The position numbers were made by a program, and so were the translations under genes. A DNA stretch of 50,308 bases, taken from NCBI RefSeq assembly GCF_011058165.1, contig NZ_JAALEG010000042.1:1-50308 (forward strand), in the 5' to 3' direction. This DNA comes from Rhodococcus aetherivorans. GTDB lineage: Bacteria > Actinomycetota > Actinomycetes > Mycobacteriales > Mycobacteriaceae. Position 1 is the stretch's first letter; each line of letters begins with the position of its first letter. The notes below the pieces were generated by a model. That model was not told the DNA's origin. It made no database searches and was given only the letters and a program-made list of their open reading frames with translations. Shown here piece after piece: positions 19,311 to 28,393 of this stretch.

Positions 19311-19748
19311 ATGACGGCGCCCGCAGACAGGATCGAATCACTCTTCGCTGCAACGAAGATCGGCGCCCTCGTCACGCTGAAGCGGGACGGGCGGCCGCAG
19401 CTCTCCAACATCGTGTACCACTACGACCCCGGCGCCCGGACGTTCTCGGTCTCCATCACCGACGGGCGGGCCAAGACCGCGAACATGCGCCGCGACCCGC
19501 GCGTGAGCCTGTATGTCAGCGCCGCCGACGGCTGGGCGTACGCGGTCGCGGAGGGCACCGCCGAACTGTCGCCCGTCGCGAAGGACCCGCACGACGACAC
19601 CGTCGAGGAACTCGTCGCCCTGTATCGGGCGGTGCAGGGCGAACACCCGGACTGGGACGAGTTCCGGGACGCGATGGTCGCCGACCGCCGGCTCGTGCTG
19701 ACGATGCGGGTCGAACGGTTCTACGGGATGGCCGGACCGACCGGCTGA
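19311..19748 (+). CDS. PPOX-class F420-dependent (or FMN) oxidoreductase-like protein
   Basis: This 145-residue split-beta-barrel protein resembles the mycobacterial Rv1155-type family. Visible features are ALVTLKRDGRPQLSNIVYHYD, ITDGRAKTANMRRDPRVSLYV and the C-terminal RVERFYGMAG. These bind F420 or a flavin and reduce small substrates. It starts 4 nt after the patatin-like gene and is probably co-transcribed with it. The substrate is unknown. Confidence 0.85.
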   Translation: MTAPADRIESLFAATKIGALVTLKRDGRPQLSNIVYHYDPGARTFSVSITDGRAKTANMRRDPRVSLYVSAADGWAYAVAEGTAELSPVAKDPHDDTVEELVALYRAVQGEHPDWDEFRDAMVADRRLVLTMRVERFYGMAGPTG

Positions 19749-19769
19749 TCCGGACGATGGGGGAAGGCG

Positions 19770-20645
19770 ATGCCGCGTGCGTCGACAACAGAATTCGCGG
19801 CCTCCACTGCGGGGAGGCAGTTCCTCCGCGCCTACGATGCCGTGCTCGCGAAGTGGCCGGCGGACGTCGGCGCAGTGACGGTCGAATCGGAATTCGGCAC
19901 AACGCATATCAACGTCTGCGGCCGCGAGGACGCGCCGCCGGTCCTCCTGCTGCCCGGAGGGGGAGCGACGTCGACGGTGTGGTTCGCCAACGCCGCCGCG
20001 CTCGCCACCCGGTACCGGGTCCTGGCGGTGGATCCGATCGGTGACGTGGGACGGAGTGTCGCGCACGGAAAGCCGATGCGCAGCGTGGACGATCTGCTGT
20101 CGTGGCTCGACGGCATCGCGGCGACGCTCGGCCTGTCCTCGTTCCGGCTGGCCGGCCACTCGTACGGGGCGATGATCGCGCTCGCCTACGCGCTCGAACG
20201 CCCCGAGCGGATCTCGAACATAGTGTTGCTCGATCCGAATTCGTGCTTCGCCGGGATGCGCGCACAGTACCTCGCCCGCGCGATCCCCCTGCTACTCCGG
20301 CCGAGCGGCCACCGCCAGCGCAGCTTCCTCGCGTGGGAGACCGGCGGCCGGCCCCTCGACGCGGACTGGCTGAACCTCGCCGCCCAGGGCGCCGAGCACT
20401 TCCCGGCGGCGAAGCTGGTCGTCCCGAAACGCCCCGCACGTCCCACCCTCGCCGGTCTCGCGGTCGACACGACGGTGATTCTCGCGGCCGGCAGCAAGAT
20501 CCACGACAGCGCGCGGGTGGCGGCCGCGGTCGCGGCGACGAGCTCGCGGCTGCGGCCGGTGATCGTCGAGGGAGCAACGCACCACACGATGCCCATGGTC
20601 CCGGCCGCGGAGGTGAATTCCACCCTTCTCGGCACGCTCGGCTGA
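19770..20645 (+). CDS. Alpha/beta hydrolase
   Basis: This 291-residue protein has an oxyanion loop LLPGGGATSTVW (60-71), the nucleophile motif AGHSYGA (Ser131) and GATHHTMPM near the C-terminus with the probable catalytic His. It is cytosolic and has no signal peptide. It lies 21 nt downstream of the PPOX gene with GGGGAAGG before the ATG, so it may be the third gene of that operon. Specificity is not readable. Confidence 0.85.
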   Translation: MPRASTTEFAASTAGRQFLRAYDAVLAKWPADVGAVTVESEFGTTHINVCGREDAPPVLLLPGGGATSTVWFANAAALATRYRVLAVDPIGDVGRSVAHGKPMRSVDDLLSWLDGIAATLGLSSFRLAGHSYGAMIALAYALERPERISNIVLLDPNSCFAGMRAQYLARAIPLLLRPSGHRQRSFLAWETGGRPLDADWLNLAAQGAEHFPAAKLVVPKRPARPTLAGLAVDTTVILAAGSKIHDSARVAAAVAATSSRLRPVIVEGATHHTMPMVPAAEVNSTLLGTLG

Positions 20646-20651
20646 CCACCT

Positions 20652-20680
20652 GTTCCCGCACGGTCTCGTTCAGTGGGAAC
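20652..20680. terminator. Inverted repeat after the hydrolase gene
   Basis: GTTCCC (20652-20657) and GGGAAC (20675-20680) form a 6-bp inverted repeat starting 6 nt after the hydrolase stop. It may be a weak terminator, or an operator for the downstream ABC transporter operon, which begins about 110 nt later. Confidence 0.35.
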
Positions 20681-20791
20681 GGCGATGTGCGGCATGTCAC
20701 AAGCCCCTACGTTCGGTCGGTAACAGGCCGTGCGCATCGACGTCCGTCCTGAAATCGACTGTGCGCGCGAGCGCTTCGAGGAAGGGGCGAG

Positions 20792-22336
20792 ATGCCGGTC
20801 GCAACGGGCAGGTTTTCCATCCGGCGGTGGACGGCCGCCCTCGGGACGTGCGCGGTGCTGGTGGCCGCGTGCGGCTCCGAGGTGTCCGAGCACTCGGGTG
20901 TCACCGACCCGACGATCCCCCTGCGCTACGCGACGGTCTTCGGCGCGTCCTCCTTCGACCCGCACAAGACCAAGATCACCAGTGACGCCACGATGCTCAA
21001 CCTGGTCTACGACCGGCTCGTGCACCGCGACGTCGACGCGCAACCCGTCCCCGGCCTGGCCGAATCGTGGGAGCTGACGGACGAGTCCCTCACCCTGCAT
21101 CTGCGCGAGGGGGTGAGCTTCGCCGACGGTTCCCCCGTGGACGCGGCCGCCGTCCGGGCCAACCTGAACCGCGCCCTCGAACCGGACTCGGTGACCGCAC
21201 CGATGCTCGCCGGGGTCACCGGCATCACGACCCCCGACGATCGCACCGTCGTGCTCGCGCTGGACCGGCCCGGCGCCCAGCTCGTCCTCGCGCTGTCCGA
21301 CCTGGCCGGGATGATCGTCGACCCCGACGCATTCGGAACCCCGGAGAAGAACGCCGCGCTGGCGCTCACCCCGGCCGGTGCCGGCCGCTACACGGTCACC
21401 CGCGCGCAGCCGGGCGCCGAGTACGAGTTCGCCGCGCGGCCCGGCTACTGGGATCCCGACGCGGTCCGCACCGACAGCGTGGTGTGGACCGTGATGACCG
21501 ATCCGCAGGCCCGGCTCAACGCCGTGTCCTCCGGAGACCTGGACGCCGCCATCACCACGCCACTGACCATCGATGCCGCCGAGCAGCAGGGCCTTCGGGT
21601 CGAGACGGCGCTGCGGCTCGACCACATGGCCGTCAACCTCAACCGGTCGCGCGGGGAGTTCGGCAAGCCGGAGGTGCGGCAGGCGCTGGCGTACGCGATC
21701 GACCGGCAGTCCATCGCCGACACCGCGATGGAGGGCCACGCCGAGGCCGCGACGCAGAACTTCCCGAAGGACTACTTCGCCTACGAGCCCGACCTGGCCG
21801 GAGCCTACCCGTACGACCCCGACAGGGCGCGGGAGCTCCTGGCACAGGCGGGACTGCCGAACGGGTTCTCCTTCACTGCGATCCTGCTCAACCTGCCCGA
21901 GAACGTGCAGGTGGCCCAGATCGTGCAGCAACAGCTCACCGAGGTCGGCATCGACATGCAGTTGAAGCCGATGCCGCCGTCCGAAGCCTCCCCGACGTTC
22001 AACCGCGGGGACGCCGACGCCGTCGTCACCACCTTCACCGGCCGGTCCGATCCCGCCCTGCTGTTCTCCTCGCTGTACGGGGCGGAGTCTCCGCAGAACC
22101 CGTCCCGCAGCACGGCCCCCGGATTCCAGGAGGCCCTGGATGCGGCCAACCGCGAGTCCGATCCGCAGGCGCGCGCCGGCAAGCTCGGCAACGTGTCGAA
22201 GCTGGTCAGCGACAACGCGCTCGCGATCCCGCTGGTGTTCTTCGAGCTCGGCTCCACCCTGACCGATCAGGTCGTGGGCTACGAACCCACCCTGCTCGTC
22301 GACGAGTGGCGCGGCGTCGGCGTCGCCGCCCCGTGA
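20792..22336 (+). CDS. ABC transporter substrate-binding lipoprotein 1 (Dpp/Opp/Ddp type)
   Basis: This 514-residue SBP_bac_5-family protein has a lipobox at VLVAACGS, so Cys27 should be lipidated and the mature protein anchored outside the membrane. Family landmarks include FDPHKTKITSDATM, RLVHRDVDAQPVPGLAESWEL and PGYWDP. It is the first of three tandem paralogs and the most diverged of them (LTDESL where the others have DDG). RBS GAAGGGG precedes the ATG. It serves with the permeases and ATPases downstream in uptake of a peptide, metal-chelate or other organic solute. The ligand is unknown. Confidence 0.9.
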   Translation: MPVATGRFSIRRWTAALGTCAVLVAACGSEVSEHSGVTDPTIPLRYATVFGASSFDPHKTKITSDATMLNLVYDRLVHRDVDAQPVPGLAESWELTDESLTLHLREGVSFADGSPVDAAAVRANLNRALEPDSVTAPMLAGVTGITTPDDRTVVLALDRPGAQLVLALSDLAGMIVDPDAFGTPEKNAALALTPAGAGRYTVTRAQPGAEYEFAARPGYWDPDAVRTDSVVWTVMTDPQARLNAVSSGDLDAAITTPLTIDAAEQQGLRVETALRLDHMAVNLNRSRGEFGKPEVRQALAYAIDRQSIADTAMEGHAEAATQNFPKDYFAYEPDLAGAYPYDPDRARELLAQAGLPNGFSFTAILLNLPENVQVAQIVQQQLTEVGIDMQLKPMPPSEASPTFNRGDADAVVTTFTGRSDPALLFSSLYGAESPQNPSRSTAPGFQEALDAANRESDPQARAGKLGNVSKLVSDNALAIPLVFFELGSTLTDQVVGYEPTLLVDEWRGVGVAAP

Positions 22337-22371
22337 ACCCCTCGACGACCCGAACCCCCCCGAGGAATCTG

Positions 22372-23910
22372 ATGTTTCACAGATCGATGAAGGCCGCCCT
22401 GTCCGTGCTCGCCGTCGCCGTCGCGGTGGCCGGGTGCGGCAGTTCCGCGGCGACGGACGCCGCGCAGACCGTCGACCCGAACGCGACTTTGCGCTATGCC
22501 ACCACCTACGGTGCGTCGTCGTTCGACCCGCACAAGACGAGGATCACCAGCGACTCGATCATGCTCAACCTGGTCTACGACCGGTTGGTGCACCGTGATC
22601 GGGACGCGAATCCGATTCCCGGGCTGGCCGAATCGTGGGAGTTCGCCGACGACGGGTCCACCCTGACGCTGCGCCTGCGGCAGGACGTGACGTTCTCCGA
22701 CGGCACCCCGTTCGACGCCTCCGCGGTGGTGGCCAACCTCGAACGGGCGATGCAGCCCGACTCGATCACCGCCGCCATGCTCGCCGGCGTCGCCGCCGTC
22801 GAGGCCCCCGACCCGCAGACCGTGGTCCTGCGACTCGACGGCCCGGGCGGGCAACTCGTGCTCACCCTCTCCGATCTGCCCGGAATGATGGTCAACCCCA
22901 ACGCGTTCGGCACCCCCGACAAGGACGCCGCCCTGGTGCTGACCCCCGCCGGCACCGGACGCTACACCGTCGCGCACGCACAGCCCGGTGCGCAGTACGA
23001 GTTCGTCGCCCGGGACGGCTACTGGGATCCGGAGGCGGTGCAGGCCCGCGCCTTCGAGTGGATCGTGATGACCGATCCGCAGACCCGGGTGAGCGCGGTG
23101 GCCTCCGGTCAGCTCGACGCCGCGATCGCCACCCCGCTGTCCGTCGACCCGGCCGAACAACAGGGCCTCGAGTCGCACGTGCAGACCACCCTCAACAACT
23201 ACGTGCTCAACCTCAACCGGACCCGCAGCGAGTTCGGGAACCTCGAAGTGCGGCAGGCACTCGCCCACGCCGTCGACCGGGAGGCCGTCGTCGAGACCGC
23301 ACTCGAAGGACACGGCGAGGCCGCCAGCCAGAACTTCCCCTCCGGGTACTTCGCGCACAACGCCGCCCTCGACGGCCAGTACGCGTTCGACCCCGAACGC
23401 GCGAAGGCCCTGCTCGCACAGGCCGGTGTGCCGAACGGATTCTCGTTCGTCGCCGGCGCGTCGAACCTGCCGGAGAACCAGCTCATCGCGCAGATCATGC
23501 AGGAACAGCTGGCGCGGGTGGGGATCACGATGGAGATCCGGTCGATGACGCCGACCGACCTCAATCCCGCATTCAACCGCGGCGAGCTCGACGCCATCCT
23601 CACCACCCTGACCGGTCGCGCCGAACCGTCGCTGCTGCTGACCTCGTACTACGGGCAGGACTCGCCGCAGAACCCGTCGCACGACGATATCCCCGGCTTC
23701 CGGGCGGCGATGGAAGCAGCCAACCGGGCCACCGATCCCGGCGAACGTGCCGCCCTGCTCGGGGAGGTGAACGCGGTGGTGATGGATCACGCCGCGATGT
23801 TGCCCGTCGCGTTCGCCGACCTGGGTGCAATCACCTCCGGCACCGTCGTCGGCTACGAGCCGAGCCGGGTGCTCGACGAGTGGCGCGGCGTCGGGGTGGC
23901 CGCGCCGTAA
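22372..23910 (+). CDS. ABC transporter substrate-binding lipoprotein 2 (Dpp/Opp/Ddp type)
   Basis: This 512-residue SBP_bac_5 protein has lipobox VAGC (Cys22). The core closely parallels the third paralog (TLRYATTYGASSFDPHKTR, RDRDANPIPGLAESWEF, SDLPGMMV). The ATG at 22372 is used because GAGGAA lies 4 nt upstream; ATG 22387, in the same frame, would be too far. It follows paralog 1 by 35 nt. Conserved contacts such as FNRGELDA and SPQNPSHD suggest a binding pocket related to that of paralog 3. Confidence 0.9.
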   Translation: MFHRSMKAALSVLAVAVAVAGCGSSAATDAAQTVDPNATLRYATTYGASSFDPHKTRITSDSIMLNLVYDRLVHRDRDANPIPGLAESWEFADDGSTLTLRLRQDVTFSDGTPFDASAVVANLERAMQPDSITAAMLAGVAAVEAPDPQTVVLRLDGPGGQLVLTLSDLPGMMVNPNAFGTPDKDAALVLTPAGTGRYTVAHAQPGAQYEFVARDGYWDPEAVQARAFEWIVMTDPQTRVSAVASGQLDAAIATPLSVDPAEQQGLESHVQTTLNNYVLNLNRTRSEFGNLEVRQALAHAVDREAVVETALEGHGEAASQNFPSGYFAHNAALDGQYAFDPERAKALLAQAGVPNGFSFVAGASNLPENQLIAQIMQEQLARVGITMEIRSMTPTDLNPAFNRGELDAILTTLTGRAEPSLLLTSYYGQDSPQNPSHDDIPGFRAAMEAANRATDPGERAALLGEVNAVVMDHAAMLPVAFADLGAITSGTVVGYEPSRVLDEWRGVGVAAP

Positions 23911-23971
23911 CACCCGTCTTCCTCCCACCCCGCGTCCCGTCTCCATCCCACGCCGAGAATCGGAGAACATC

Positions 23972-25507
23972 ATGGCCCGTCGTACGAGACTCGCCCTGGG
24001 CGCCGCGCTGGCCGTCGCGCTCCTCGCCGGGTGCGGGTCCGCCGGCACCGCGACGTCGGACGCCGTCGACCCCCAGGCGACGCTGCGGTACGCCACCACC
24101 TACGGGGCGTCGTCCTTCGATCCGCACAAGACCCGGGTCGCGCAGGACAACATCATGCTGACCCAGGTGTACGACCGGCTGGTGCACCGCGACCGGGACG
24201 CGAACCCGATTCCGGGACTGGCCGAGTCGTGGGAGTTCTCCGACGACGGCCGCACCCTCACCTTCCACCTGCGGGAGGGACTGCAGTTCCAGGACGGCAC
24301 CCCGCTGGACGCACAGGCGGTCAAGGCCAACCTCGAACGCGCCCAGGAGCCGGACTCGATCACCACGACGATGCTCGCTCCGGTCGAGGCGATCGAGACC
24401 CCCGACCCCACCACGGTGGTGCTGCGGTTGACCGGACCCGGCACACAACTCGTCCTGACCCTGTCCGATCTGCCCGGAATGATGGTCAGCCCGAATGCGT
24501 TCGGCACGCCGGAGAAGGACGCCGCCCTGGTGCTGCGACCCGTCGGCGCGGGCCGGTACATCGTCGCCGACGCCCAGCCCGGCGCATCGTACGACTTCGT
24601 GGCCTGGGACGGCTACTGGGATCCGGAGTCGGTGACCGCCGGACGCTTCGAATGGGAGGTCGTCACCGACCCACAGACCCGCATCAACGCGATGGCGTCG
24701 GGCGAACTCGACATCGCGATGGCCACGCCGCTCTCGATCGACCCCGCCGCCGCACAGGGCCTGGACTCGCAGGTGCAGACCAGCCTGAACCACTACGTCC
24801 TGCACTTCAACCGCACCCGAAGCGAATTCGGCAATGTCGACGTGCGCCGGGCGCTGAGCACCGCGATCGACCGGCAGGCTCTTGTCGACTCCGCCCTCGA
24901 AGGTCACGGCGAGGCGGCCAGCCAGAACTTCCCGCAGGGCTACTTCGCCTACAACCCGGAACTGGCCGACCGCTACGCCTACGAGGAGCGGGCCGCCCGC
25001 GAGACGCTCGCGGCCGCCGGCCTGCCCGACGGGTTCACGTTCACCGCCGGGGTGATGAACCTGCCCGAGAACGAGCGGATCGCGCAGATCGTCCAGCAGC
25101 AGCTCGACGCGATCGGGGTCACCATGCAGATCCGCCTGCTCAGCCCGGCCGAGATGTCACCGGTCTTCAACCGGGGGGAGCTCGACGCCGTGCTCACCAC
25201 CTTCTCCGGACGCGCCGATCCGTCGCTGCTGCTGGCCACCTACTTCGCCCCGGATTCGCCGCAGAACCCGTCGCACGACGTCACTCCCGGCTTCGCGGAG
25301 GCCCTGGCCGCCGCGAACGCCGAACCGGACCAGCAGACCCGGGGACGGCTCATCGGCGACGTCTCCGCCACGGTCGTGGACCAGGCACTGATGATCCCCC
25401 TGGCCTTCGCCGACCTCGGCGCCACCCTCACCGACCGGGTCGTCGGATACCAGCCGTACCGCGCATTGGACGAATGGGGAGGGATCGGCCTCACGGCCGC
25501 CGAATGA
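23972..25507 (+). CDS. ABC transporter substrate-binding lipoprotein 3 (Dpp/Opp/Ddp type)
   Basis: This 511-residue SBP_bac_5 protein has a lipobox LLAGC (Cys21). It shares long near-identical segments with paralog 2 (SFDPHKTR, VHRDRDANPIPGLAESWEF, FNRGELDA, SPQNPSHD). GGAG lies 7 nt before the ATG. It is 61 nt after paralog 2 and 53 nt before the first permease gene. The shared scaffold with local divergence suggests gene duplication followed by ligand diversification; the ligand is unknown. Confidence 0.9.
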   Translation: MARRTRLALGAALAVALLAGCGSAGTATSDAVDPQATLRYATTYGASSFDPHKTRVAQDNIMLTQVYDRLVHRDRDANPIPGLAESWEFSDDGRTLTFHLREGLQFQDGTPLDAQAVKANLERAQEPDSITTTMLAPVEAIETPDPTTVVLRLTGPGTQLVLTLSDLPGMMVSPNAFGTPEKDAALVLRPVGAGRYIVADAQPGASYDFVAWDGYWDPESVTAGRFEWEVVTDPQTRINAMASGELDIAMATPLSIDPAAAQGLDSQVQTSLNHYVLHFNRTRSEFGNVDVRRALSTAIDRQALVDSALEGHGEAASQNFPQGYFAYNPELADRYAYEERAARETLAAAGLPDGFTFTAGVMNLPENERIAQIVQQQLDAIGVTMQIRLLSPAEMSPVFNRGELDAVLTTFSGRADPSLLLATYFAPDSPQNPSHDVTPGFAEALAAANAEPDQQTRGRLIGDVSATVVDQALMIPLAFADLGATLTDRVVGYQPYRALDEWGGIGLTAAE

Positions 25508-25560
25508 CCGCTGCGGCAGCGCCCCGAGCGACACCTCGAGAGATGTAAAGGACCGGCAGG

Positions 25561-26508
25561 ATGCTTCGATTGATCGGCCAACGGCTGCTCGCGGTGCTAC
25601 CGCTGCTGCTGATCGCCACCGCCATCACGTTCGGCCTGATATTCCTGATCCCGGGCGATCCAGCCCATCGGATCGCCGGGGAGAGCGCGACACCGCAGCA
25701 GATCGAGGCGGTGCGCGTGGATCTCGGCCTCGACCAGCCCGTCGTCGTGCAGTATCTCGACTTCCTCGGCGGTCTGGCGCGAGGTGACCTGGGGACGAGC
25801 TTCACCTATCAGGCCCCCGTGCTCGAGATGATCGTCGACCGGCTGCCGGTGACCGTGTCGTTGACCCTCGTGTCGGTGCTGGTCGCGCTGGCAGTGGGTA
25901 TTCCGGCCGGCATCATCGGCGGCAGCCGCCCTGGCAGCTGGCAGGACCGGACCACCAGCCTCGGGTCCACGCTGGGCGTCGCGACACCGAACTTCGTGCT
26001 CGGTCTCATCCTGGTGCTGGTGTTCTCCCTGCAGTTGAAGGCACTCCCCGCGACCGGGTACACACCGCTCGCAAAGGGGCTGTGGCCGTGGCTCAGCCAC
26101 CTGCTGCTCCCGGCGATCGCGCTGGGACTGGCTGCCGCGGCCGAGATCGCCCGCCAGTTGCGCAGTTCCATGATCGACGTGATGCAGCAGGACTACGTCC
26201 GCACCGCCACGGCCAAGGGGCTCGGGCGACGTGCCGTCCTGTGGAAGCACGCCCTCAAGAATGCGTTCATCCCCACCGCGACGGTGCTCGGCATGCAGAT
26301 CGCCTTCCTGCTCGGCGGCACGGCGGTCATCGAGTCGGTGTTCGGGCTCAAGGGACTCGGGGACTTCGCCGTGCAGGCGGTGCTGTCCGGCGACCTGCCC
26401 GCCATCCAGGGCGTGGTGATCTTCGGTGTCTTCGCGACGGTCGTGATGAGCCTGCTCGTCGACATCTCGTACGGCTACCTCAACCCCCGGACCAGGAGCG
26501 CCGCATGA
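25561..26508 (+). CDS. ABC transporter permease (DppB/OppB type)
   Basis: This 315-residue membrane protein has the N-terminal LIGQRLLAVLPLLL first helix typical of DppB, about six membrane segments and the cytoplasmic EAA loop in YVRTATAKGLGRRAVLWKHALKNA form, which contacts the ATPase. It forms the translocation pore with the DppC-type partner, whose ATG overlaps its stop (ATGA at 26505-26508). A start just after GGACCGGCAGG at 25547-25560 is plausible. Confidence 0.92.
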   Translation: MLRLIGQRLLAVLPLLLIATAITFGLIFLIPGDPAHRIAGESATPQQIEAVRVDLGLDQPVVVQYLDFLGGLARGDLGTSFTYQAPVLEMIVDRLPVTVSLTLVSVLVALAVGIPAGIIGGSRPGSWQDRTTSLGSTLGVATPNFVLGLILVLVFSLQLKALPATGYTPLAKGLWPWLSHLLLPAIALGLAAAAEIARQLRSSMIDVMQQDYVRTATAKGLGRRAVLWKHALKNAFIPTATVLGMQIAFLLGGTAVIESVFGLKGLGDFAVQAVLSGDLPAIQGVVIFGVFATVVMSLLVDISYGYLNPRTRSAA

Positions 26509-27410
26509 GCGAAACCATCACGCCGCCGAAGACCGTCGAGGATGCGTCCCCGGTTGTCGTCGAATCCCCGCGCCGCCGGTTCCTGCGTCGGTTCCGTGGC
26601 CGCCGCGCAGCCGTCGCGGCGGCCGTGTTCCTGACGCTGATCACGGTGCTGGGTCTCGCCGCGCCGCTGATCGCGCCGCATGATCCGCTGGTGCAGGAAC
26701 TGACGGCGCGCCGGCTGCCGCCGCTGAGCGAGGGCTATCTGCTCGGCACGGACAACCTCGGCCGGGACACGCTGTCGCGGTTGCTCTACGGCGCGCGGGT
26801 CGCCGTCTCGGCCGCGGCGATCTCGGTGTCGGTGGGGCTGGCGTTCGGCGTGATCCCCGCGCTGACGGCGGGGTTTCTCGGCGGCCGCTGGGACGCGCTG
26901 CTGTCCCGGATCGCCGACGCCTTCCTCAGCTTCCCGCCGCTGCTGCTGGCGATGGCGATCGTCGGCGTCATGGGGCCGAATCTCACCAACGCGATGATTG
27001 CCATCGGAATCGTCTTCGGGCCCAGGTTCTTCCGCGTGGTGCGCGGCGCGGTGATCGCGGTGCGGGAGAACACCTTCGTCGAGGCGTCCCGCAGCATCGG
27101 CACCCCGACCGCGTGGATCGTGCGCAAGCACATCCTTCCGCACACCCTGTCCCCGCTGATCGTGCAGGTCAGTCTCGCCTGCGGCTTCGCCATGCTCGCC
27201 GAATCCTCGCTGAGTTTCCTCGGCCTCGGTGTCCAGCCGCCCGACCCGAGTTGGGGGCGGATGCTCGCCGAGGGACGCGAGGCCTGGAACTACACCGCCT
27301 GGCCCGTTCTGATTCCCGCCGTCGCCATCGTCCTTGCCGTGCTTGCCTGCAACACCCTCGGTGACGGCATCCGCGATTCGGTGGGCCGCGAGAACCGGAG
27401 CGAACGATGA
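26505..27410 (+). CDS. ABC transporter permease (DppC/OppC type)
   Basis: This 301-residue protein has a cytoplasmic Arg-rich N-terminus (FLRRFRGRRAA), an N-terminal helix, an extracytoplasmic loop with LLGTDNLGRDTLSRLLYGAR, and the EAA loop EASRSIGTPTAWIVRKHILPH. LSFLGLGVQPPDPSWGRMLAE is the conserved C-terminal DppC signature. It overlaps both neighbours by 4 nt, which indicates tight coupling within the importer operon. Confidence 0.92.
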   Translation: MSETITPPKTVEDASPVVVESPRRRFLRRFRGRRAAVAAAVFLTLITVLGLAAPLIAPHDPLVQELTARRLPPLSEGYLLGTDNLGRDTLSRLLYGARVAVSAAAISVSVGLAFGVIPALTAGFLGGRWDALLSRIADAFLSFPPLLLAMAIVGVMGPNLTNAMIAIGIVFGPRFFRVVRGAVIAVRENTFVEASRSIGTPTAWIVRKHILPHTLSPLIVQVSLACGFAMLAESSLSFLGLGVQPPDPSWGRMLAEGREAWNYTAWPVLIPAVAIVLAVLACNTLGDGIRDSVGRENRSER

Positions 27411-28393
27411 CCGAACCACTGCTGAGCGTCCACGGCCTCGGCGTCGAGTTCGCCACCGCGTCCGGCTGGACGCCGGTCCTGCAGGACGTGTCCTTCGACG
27501 TCGCGGCCGGCGAACTGGTCGGGCTGGTCGGGGAGTCGGGCTCCGGCAAGTCCGTCACGTGTTCCTCGGTGCTGCGGCTGCTGCCGCCCCGGCAGTCCCG
27601 AACGGTCGCCGGCAGCATCCGGTTCCAGGGACGGGACCTGCTGACCATGCCTGCTCGCGAACTGGAGTCCGTGCGCGGCAACGACATCGCCATGATCTTT
27701 CAGGAGCCGATGACCAGCCTGAACCCGGTGTTCACGGTCGGTGACCAGATCACCGAGGTGGTGCGCCGGCACCGCCGCATGAGCCGGAAGGACGCCACGG
27801 CCCGGGCCGTGGAGGTACTCGACCTCGTCGGAATCCCGAATGCCGCACGCCGGGTCCGGCAGTATCCGCACGAGTTCTCCGGGGGCATGCGGCAGCGGGT
27901 GATGATCGCGATGGCCCTGGCGTGCGAGCCGAAACTGCTCGTCGCCGACGAACCCACCACCGCGCTCGACGTCACCATCCAGGCACAGGTGCTCGATCTG
28001 ATCCGCGAGATGGCCGGACGATTCGGCATGGGGGTGCTGTTCGTGACCCACGACCTCGGCGTGGTCGCCGACCTGTGCACGGAGGTGGTGGTGATGTATG
28101 CGGGACAGGTGATCGAACGGGCCCGCACCGAGGCGCTCTACGCGGCGCCCCGGCATCCGTACACCGAGGGCCTGCTGCGATCGGTGCCCGACATCGGCGG
28201 CCGGACGGACCTGCACACCATCCCCGGCTCACCACCGCCGCCCGGCTCGATCCCCGTCGGCTGCCGGTTCGCACCGCGCTGCGCGCACCGGGCCGACGAG
28301 TGCGCGGTCGACGTGCCGCTGCGGCCGGTCGGCGACGACCGCGTATCGCGCTGCGCGCGGGTGACCGATCTGATCCTGGAGGGAACCTCATGA
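27407..28393 (+). CDS. ABC transporter ATPase (DppD/OppD type)
   Basis: This 328-residue ATPase has Walker A GESGSGKS, ABC signature FSGGMRQR, Walker B LLVADEPTTALDV and the H-loop VTHDLGVVAD. The C-terminal Opp/Dpp extension carries CRFAPRCAHRADECAVD, the Cys-rich segment that in related OppD proteins can bind an Fe-S cluster. It overlaps the DppC and DppF genes by 4 nt and energises the importer together with the second ATPase. Confidence 0.93.
   Translation: MTEPLLSVHGLGVEFATASGWTPVLQDVSFDVAAGELVGLVGESGSGKSVTCSSVLRLLPPRQSRTVAGSIRFQGRDLLTMPARELESVRGNDIAMIFQEPMTSLNPVFTVGDQITEVVRRHRRMSRKDATARAVEVLDLVGIPNAARRVRQYPHEFSGGMRQRVMIAMALACEPKLLVADEPTTALDVTIQAQVLDLIREMAGRFGMGVLFVTHDLGVVADLCTEVVVMYAGQVIERARTEALYAAPRHPYTEGLLRSVPDIGGRTDLHTIPGSPPPPGSIPVGCRFAPRCAHRADECAVDVPLRPVGDDRVSRCARVTDLILEGTS

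Noticed and set aside
21067-22371. In-frame extension ahead of the second substrate-binding protein
   Set aside because: It overlaps the first substrate-binding gene in another frame and lacks the signal peptide that starts correctly at 22372.
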